64,000 nucleotides of DNA from the NCBI GenBank assembly GCA_034437755.1, contig DAOTTV010000005.1, positions 3,598 to 67,597 of the forward strand, read 5' to 3'. Below, piece after piece: positions 59,614 through 64,000 of the stretch. A program made the position numbers and the translations under genes. The notes beneath the pieces are model-generated. The model was not told the origin of the DNA and searched no databases. It was given only the letters and a program-made list of their open reading frames with translations. Each line of letters begins with the position of its first letter. Within the stretch, counting starts at the first letter, position 1. This DNA is from JAUZRW01 sp034437755 (GTDB taxonomy: Bacteria > Chloroflexota > Anaerolineae > Aggregatilineales > Phototrophicaceae).

Positions 59614-61365
59614 TCACTGGTTCTGGCGGCGCGACCACAAGACCCCGAAACCAGTGAACAATAAGCCGAAGGGCAAGAGGAACAGCACGACGAAGCCCGC
59701 ACGACTCAAGTCTTGATCGTCGAGCGTGATCGCGGCTTCTTGGTCGGTGGGTGTTGCCTGAATGCTCGCCAGTTGCCCGACGAAATCATCATAATTCGCC
59801 GACCAGAAGATCGCCTGTCGCGCTAGCGAGACGTTGACAATGCTCGATCCGAAGGCGTTGGCGTAGTTGTTCAAGATCAGATCGACACCGCCACTGACGA
59901 CGACGCGCGCGCCGGTCGCGCTATTTTCGACCGCGACGACCACCGGCAATTGACCGGCCGGCTCGCCGGCTTGCTGTTGCAAGAGCGCGTTCAGGTCTTC
60001 GTTGCTCTGTGCAGATTCGAAGTTGGGTGCGGGCACGCTATAGGCATCGCCACTGGTCTGCACGAGGACATCGACCGTCACGTTATCGGGCAGGGTCTCT
60101 GCAATTTCGATCGAATGCCCGCGCAGGGCAACGTCGCCGCCGGTCGCGTTGGCGGTGATCGGATGCGGTTGCAGATCAGAGAACAGGAACAACAAGCCCT
60201 GCTGGACGACGTTGTTAGGGTCAACCACGAAATCGTTACGCACGCGCACGCCGAAGCTCTCCCACATATAATCGTTGAAGGTCTCGCCCGTCGCTAGCAC
60301 CGGCGCACCCGATGGACTGAAGCTCGCGAGCAAGAACAGATCACCGCCCGTATCGAGATAGTTGAGGATCGGTTGCATCACGTCATCCGGCAGGACTTCC
60401 ACGCCGCCGGGGATCATCAGCACTTCGCCATCAGTCGCGCCCGCGCCCAGCGTCATCGCGTCGCCCGTCAGTTCCAGCGGATTCACGCGCGCCACGCGCC
60501 ACTTAAAACGTTCTTCCAGTTCGGTCGCCAGCAAGTCCGCGCCCGCCGGTGATGTATCGTCAATCGCGATGCCCTCGGCAACGTCGAGCGAGCGCAGTAA
60601 GAAATCACCGGTGGCTGTCGCCGTGATGATCGCGTTCGTCAGCCGGATTTGATCGAAGGATTGGATCACTTCCGCCTGTTCGGCGATGGGCTCGCCCGTG
60701 TTGGGGTCGATCGGCGCAACGGCGTACTGTCCGGCGCTGATGTTCGCGCCATATTGTTGCTGGATAAAGGGATTACGGTTGATGTCGATGTATTCATACG
60801 TGATCTTGCCATTGCTCGACTCTTCAAAGTCATCGAGCAGGTTCTGCACGAGGTCTTGCTGACCAGCGGCGGCTTGCGTCGTGAAGCCGATGATACGCAC
60901 GCTGGGAATGGTCGGATCGCTGGTGATGGTGTCGATCAACTCGCGCGTGTCGTCGCGCAGGGTGAATAGGTTCTGCTGGCTGACATCGACGCGCCAATTC
61001 AAGGACGCGACCACGCCATACACCAGCACCGCGGCGACCGCCATTAGCACGACGACGACGACTGCCGTCCCGCCAAACGCCAGCCCCCGCCCAGCGATGA
61101 TCTCGCGCACTTGATCGGGATTGAGGACACCCCACGCCAGCACGCTGATGAGCATCACTGCCAGCGCACCATAGCCCAGACCGCCGAAGCTCGGTTGGGT
61201 GAACCACACGAACAGCGCCACAATCAGCGCGATTGCCGCAATCCCCAGCAGGATGATCGGCGGAATCAGCGGCTCGTCGGCAGGTGTCGCGGGACGAGTC
61301 TCGTTCATGATAGCGTCTTGCGTGTTCACGTTCTCGTCTGTGGTTTTATTCTCTGGATTCGTCAT
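59614..61365 (-). CDS. GldG-like ABC-associated extracytoplasmic protein
   Basis: 583 residues. Several N-terminal TM segments (about 32-125), a long GldG-type domain (IIGFTTQAAAGQQDLVQNLL, ITYEYIDINRNPF, MIPGGVEVLPDDVMQPILNYL) and a C-terminal TM (FVVLFLLPFGLLFTGFGVLW). GldG with GldF and GldA forms an ABC exporter-type complex first described for Bacteroidetes gliding but found in many phyla. Third gene of the operon; 3 bp from gldF. Confidence 0.85.
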   Translation of the reverse strand: MTNPENKTTDENVNTQDAIMNETRPATPADEPLIPPIILLGIAAIALIVALFVWFTQPSFGGLGYGALAVMLISVLAWGVLNPDQVREIIAGRGLAFGGTAVVVVVLMAVAAVLVYGVVASLNWRVDVSQQNLFTLRDDTRELIDTITSDPTIPSVRIIGFTTQAAAGQQDLVQNLLDDFEESSNGKITYEYIDINRNPFIQQQYGANISAGQYAVAPIDPNTGEPIAEQAEVIQSFDQIRLTNAIITATATGDFLLRSLDVAEGIAIDDTSPAGADLLATELEERFKWRVARVNPLELTGDAMTLGAGATDGEVLMIPGGVEVLPDDVMQPILNYLDTGGDLFLLASFSPSGAPVLATGETFNDYMWESFGVRVRNDFVVDPNNVVQQGLLFLFSDLQPHPITANATGGDVALRGHSIEIAETLPDNVTVDVLVQTSGDAYSVPAPNFESAQSNEDLNALLQQQAGEPAGQLPVVVAVENSATGARVVVSGGVDLILNNYANAFGSSIVNVSLARQAIFWSANYDDFVGQLASIQATPTDQEAAITLDDQDLSRAGFVVLFLLPFGLLFTGFGVLWSRRQNQ

Positions 61366-61368
61366 GGT

Positions 61369-62148
61369 TTAGCTTGCCCTCCAACGCCGTGTACCAACAA
61401 TCAAAGTCGTGATGAACAACGGTAAGATAATCATCAGGATGAAATATGCGATGTCCTGCGCGCGCAAAATGCCGGATAGCATCGTCGCCTGGAAGTGTGG
61501 CGATAGCCCGATTTCACGCACGAAATCCGCCGCACCCTGGAACAAAGCCTGCTCACTGACGATCACCGCCAGCGATTCCGATAAGAACAGGGCGAGGATC
61601 GTCGCTGAGCCTAAGAACGCCGCCACTAGCTGATCTTCGGTAATTGCCGACCAGATCAACGTGATCGCCAGCGCCGCGCCACCATACAGCCACGCGCCCA
61701 GATACATCACGCCGATGAACGTCCAGTTCATCTCCGGCGCGATCGCCCAGATCAAGACCACATGCAAGAAGGTCAGCAGGAGCAGGAAGGTGTAATACGT
61801 CCACGCCGCGAGGAACTTGGCGACGACGAACACCCACTCGCCCATCGGCAGGGTCATCAGGACTTCTAGCGTGCCCTCGCGTGATTCTTCCGAGAGCAGG
61901 CGCATTGTCAACAGCGGGGCGATCAAGAACATCAGGAAGACGAATACATCCAGATTGAAGCGCACGAGATCCGTCGGACGGATGCCGCCAGCTTGCTGGA
62001 CGTTAGCCTGTTGTTGCACGGCGATGCTCAGATTGCCCATGAACAACAAACCGATGAAGCCGATCACCGCGAAGCCCACCGCGTAAGCGATGAACGAGCG
62101 AAAGTAAACCGAGACTTCGCGCTTGTAGACTGCTAGTAAGGCTCTCAT
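61369..62148 (-). CDS. ABC-2 type permease (GldF-like)
   Basis: 259 residues with six TM segments (for example AYAVGFAVIGFIGLLFMG, FLMFLIAPLLTMRLLSEE, FLLLLTFLHVVLIWAI, IALFLSESLAVIVS, LIMIILPLFITTLIV). The SEESREGTLEVLMTLP loop is typical of ABC-2 permeases. Its ATG overlaps the upstream ATPase stop by 4 bp (ATGA). Confidence 0.88.
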   Translation of the reverse strand: MRALLAVYKREVSVYFRSFIAYAVGFAVIGFIGLLFMGNLSIAVQQQANVQQAGGIRPTDLVRFNLDVFVFLMFLIAPLLTMRLLSEESREGTLEVLMTLPMGEWVFVVAKFLAAWTYYTFLLLLTFLHVVLIWAIAPEMNWTFIGVMYLGAWLYGGAALAITLIWSAITEDQLVAAFLGSATILALFLSESLAVIVSEQALFQGAADFVREIGLSPHFQATMLSGILRAQDIAYFILMIILPLFITTLIVGTRRWRAS

Positions 62149-63173
62149 GCTTGTGCCTCTCTTTCGTGGTCGTCGCCATCTGTCGGGAGTAGTGTGCCAT
62201 CGGCGGTGATGGGCGCGGGGGTCTCGGCAACGTCGGTTTGATCGTCGTCGCTGTAGCCCATACTGCGCCGCGTCAACTCAAGGAAGATTTCTTCCAGATT
62301 GTTCGCCGCCGGACGTACTTCGAGCACGTTATAGCCGGCGTTGACCAGTGCCGATGTAATCAGCGGGCGCGGGTCGCGGTCACGGTCAACCGGCAGGGCG
62401 ACGACCGCATCGCGCTCGACGAAGGCTTCTTGCACGGCATCTAAGCCCTGCACTGTGTCGAGGATAGTGTCGGGGCTTTCTTCAGTACGAATCAAGACCC
62501 GTTGCCCGCGTTCGAGTTCTTCGCGCAGGCTGGCGGGGCTTCCCTGTGCGACAATCTCGCCCTGATTGATAATCACCACGCGGTCGCAGACCTGTTCGGC
62601 TTCTGGCAGGATGTGCGTGCTGAACAGCACCGTATGCTCGCGCCCCAGTTCGCTGACCAGATCGCGCAGTTCGAGTACCTGTATCGGGTCTAAGCCGATT
62701 GTCGGCTCATCGAGAATCAGCACGTCGGGGTCGTGTAAGAGCGCGGCGGCGAGGCCCACCCGTTGCTTCATACCCTTGGACATCTTGCGGATGATGCTAT
62801 CGGCACGCTTGCCCAGCCCCACACGCCCCAGTACGTCGAGGGCGCGGTCGTTGCGCTGGGGCACACCGCGAATCTCGCCCAAATATTTGAGATAGCCGCG
62901 CGCGGTCATATCGCGGTACAGTGGCACGCTCTCGGGCAGATAACCAACGTGCTGGCGCACCTGCAAGCTCTGGTCAAAGACATCATAGCCCGCAACGGTG
63001 GCACGACCGGCACTCGGCGGCGCATAGCCCGTCAAAATCCGCATGGTGGTGGTCTTGCCCGCCCCATTCGGGCCGAGGAAGCCCGTCACCTGACCGGATT
63101 CTGCCGTGAAGCTAATGCCCTTCACGGCGATCACCGAGCCGTATTTCTTCACCAGATTATCGACTTCAATCAT
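62145..63173 (-). CDS. ABC transporter ATPase (GldA-like)
   Basis: 342 residues. Walker A GPNGAGKTT (about 34-42), Q-loop YLPESVPLY, signature KGMKQRVGLAAALLHDPDVLILDEPTIGLDP and switch His in STHILPEAEQ. The C-terminal 90 residues form the regulatory extension usual in CcmA/GldA-type ATPases, ending in an acidic tail. First gene of the GldA-F-G unit. Confidence 0.92.
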   Translation of the reverse strand: MIEVDNLVKKYGSVIAVKGISFTAESGQVTGFLGPNGAGKTTTMRILTGYAPPSAGRATVAGYDVFDQSLQVRQHVGYLPESVPLYRDMTARGYLKYLGEIRGVPQRNDRALDVLGRVGLGKRADSIIRKMSKGMKQRVGLAAALLHDPDVLILDEPTIGLDPIQVLELRDLVSELGREHTVLFSTHILPEAEQVCDRVVIINQGEIVAQGSPASLREELERGQRVLIRTEESPDTILDTVQGLDAVQEAFVERDAVVALPVDRDRDPRPLITSALVNAGYNVLEVRPAANNLEEIFLELTRRSMGYSDDDQTDVAETPAPITADGTLLPTDGDDHEREAQA

Positions 63174-63342
63174 GGTCTGGTCGCTCTCCTGTTCGCTCTA
63201 TGGTCACTTGGTGTGGCAGACGAACGCCCGCCGCTTCCGGTTTTGTCACAGGCGACATTATAACGGAGCGCAAAAATCGCATACAGGGGAGATGGCGCGT
63301 CTTTGATGAAGATTTTATATTCACGCACGGGCAATTGGCGCG

Positions 63343-63729
63343 TCAGTTGCCATCTGCATGGAGAAAGTCATGGACGATGTGATAGGCTTCTTGGGTGCTG
63401 GGTGTGGCATAAATGCTGACATCGCGTGCGGCGAACACGCGCTGGATGGTCTGCGTCAACCCCTGCCAGATGTCCGGCGCGCCGATCACGATTAGCATCA
63501 CGAGATTGGGGGGGGTATGGTGCGCGGTGGTGATCGCCATCGTCACCAGATCAACCGGCACTTCGTCTGTTGCGCGCATATCCAGCAAGCCGATCACAGG
63601 CTTGGATGTCAGGCTCATGCGGGCGAAGCCTTCTTTCAGCGCTTCTTCGAGCTGGTCAGCTGTCCACTCACCGCGTACTTGCCACACCATAATCTGCTCG
63701 TCCCAGTCACCCCAGCCGATAATAATCAT
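63343..63729 (-). CDS. STAS/SpoIIAA-like small protein
   Basis: 128 residues from the ATG at 63729. IIIGWGDWDEQIMVWQVRGEWTADQLEEAL, KPVIGLLDMRATDEVP and NLVMLIVIGAPDIWQGLTQTIQRVF alternate beta and alpha as in SpoIIAA/STAS-like folds. The longer open frame to 63927 runs through mobile element A5 and is not part of the gene. Function unknown. Confidence 0.7.
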   Translation of the reverse strand: MIIIGWGDWDEQIMVWQVRGEWTADQLEEALKEGFARMSLTSKPVIGLLDMRATDEVPVDLVTMAITTAHHTPPNLVMLIVIGAPDIWQGLTQTIQRVFAARDVSIYATPSTQEAYHIVHDFLHADGN

Positions 63730-63762
63730 CGTTGCTTCATCCGTATCATTCACTCGCACAGG

Positions 63763-63927
63763 GTAACTACTCAGGGGCGTTGCCCCCGACCCCCCACAAA
63801 GGACGATCGTCCTTTGAACCTGTACCCGCCGAACGCTTTGCGGTTGGCAAAACTGGGGTGCAGGGGAAATATCCCCTGCTAGGGCGTGGGGTGAAACCCC
63901 ACAAGAAGACTCTACCTGAGTAGTCAC
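63763..63927 (+). mobile_element. Type-A MITE-like element, copy A5 (165 bp)
   Basis: GTAACTACTCAGG and CCTGAGTAGTCAC termini, flanked by perfect 8-bp duplications CGCACAGG (63755-63762 and 63928-63935). Contains the perfect 18-bp palindrome AAAGGACGATCGTCCTTT. It lies 33 bp upstream of the STAS-like start codon on the other strand, so it may sit in that gene's promoter region. The last 65 bp of the window hold nothing recognisable. Confidence 0.95.
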
Positions 63928-64000
63928 CGCACAGGTTTATATGTGTACTGGCAAGCTTGCTAACGCGCAATCAGTCGGCAATGGTCGCCAGCCATATCGG

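Noticed and set aside
59614..63173. GldA/F/G genes as a gliding apparatus
   Set aside because: Other gld/spr genes are absent here and similar ABC operons occur widely in non-gliding bacteria.
63730..63927. 66-residue N-terminal extension of the STAS-like protein
   Set aside because: It reads through MITE A5 and its target duplication; translation of the element is not credible.

Overview
This 64-kb window is a dense, gene-rich bacterial chromosome segment (visually about 55-60% G+C). The gene set fits Chloroflexota, probably an Anaerolineae-like lineage: a HerA/NurA pair, GAF-cyclases, many lipoprotein or single-pass secreted unknowns, VanW and LCP envelope proteins, a GldA/F/G-like ABC operon, a MerR-type HTH fused to citrate synthase, a DICT-domain kinase, and no outer-membrane biogenesis genes. 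The taxonomic call is inference from family content; no marker gene such as rRNA is present. I saw no rRNA, tRNA, CRISPR array, prophage or intact transposase.

Layout: 0-3.4 kb, a CheY-like regulator (cut by the window edge), CheB and a GT9-WecG fusion glycosyltransferase. 3.6-10.7 kb, a plus-strand run: type-4 uracil-DNA glycosylase, a HerA-like ATPase with a QN/P-rich repeat insert, two tandem paralogous membrane proteins, gluconokinase and a lipoprotein. 10.7-15.3 kb, minus strand: HTH-citrate synthase, DUF6285, an unknown, then a HAS-like protein overlapping NurA. 15.5-21 kb: a hydrolase-fold protein lacking the nucleophile, an SDR, a CoxE-like VWA protein, an ABC ATPase with its own membrane domain, FHA and Roadblock proteins. 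21.5-33.4 kb: metallophosphatases, a carotenoid-desaturase-like oxidoreductase, secreted and membrane unknowns, MoxR, PIG-L deacetylase, GNAT. 33.5-45.7 kb is signalling-rich: DICT-PAS histidine kinase, solo LexA-type HTH, two overlapping GAF-PAS-class III cyclases, SurE, a ParB-like protein, a pseudo-TrpC, GatC, a REC-degenerate GGDEF regulator, and PatB. 45.8-64 kb is mostly envelope and export: DUF4230, FtsX-type permease, VanW, GreA, PepF, a polyprenyl sugar transferase, GT4, LCP, and a GldG/F/A operon.

The most striking observations are: (1) the two adjacent cyclases have lost complementary halves of the class III active site, metal Asps in one and transition-state Asn/Arg in the other, as expected for an obligate heterodimer like the mammalian C1/C2 pair; (2) a family of 165-bp and related elements with GTAACTACTCAGG terminal inverted repeats and demonstrable 8-bp target duplications, i.e. 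IS66-like MITEs, whose internal hairpins are kept by compensatory changes; (3) a pseudo-indole-glycerol-phosphate synthase in which the catalytic residues are replaced; (4) a 30-codon basic ORF with its own promoter and terminator-like hairpin.

Genes are mostly monocistronic or in short operons. Likely functional groups are DNA repair (UDG, HerA, NurA), second-messenger and phospho-signalling, and surface polysaccharide assembly (GT9-WecG, sugar transferase, GT4, LCP).
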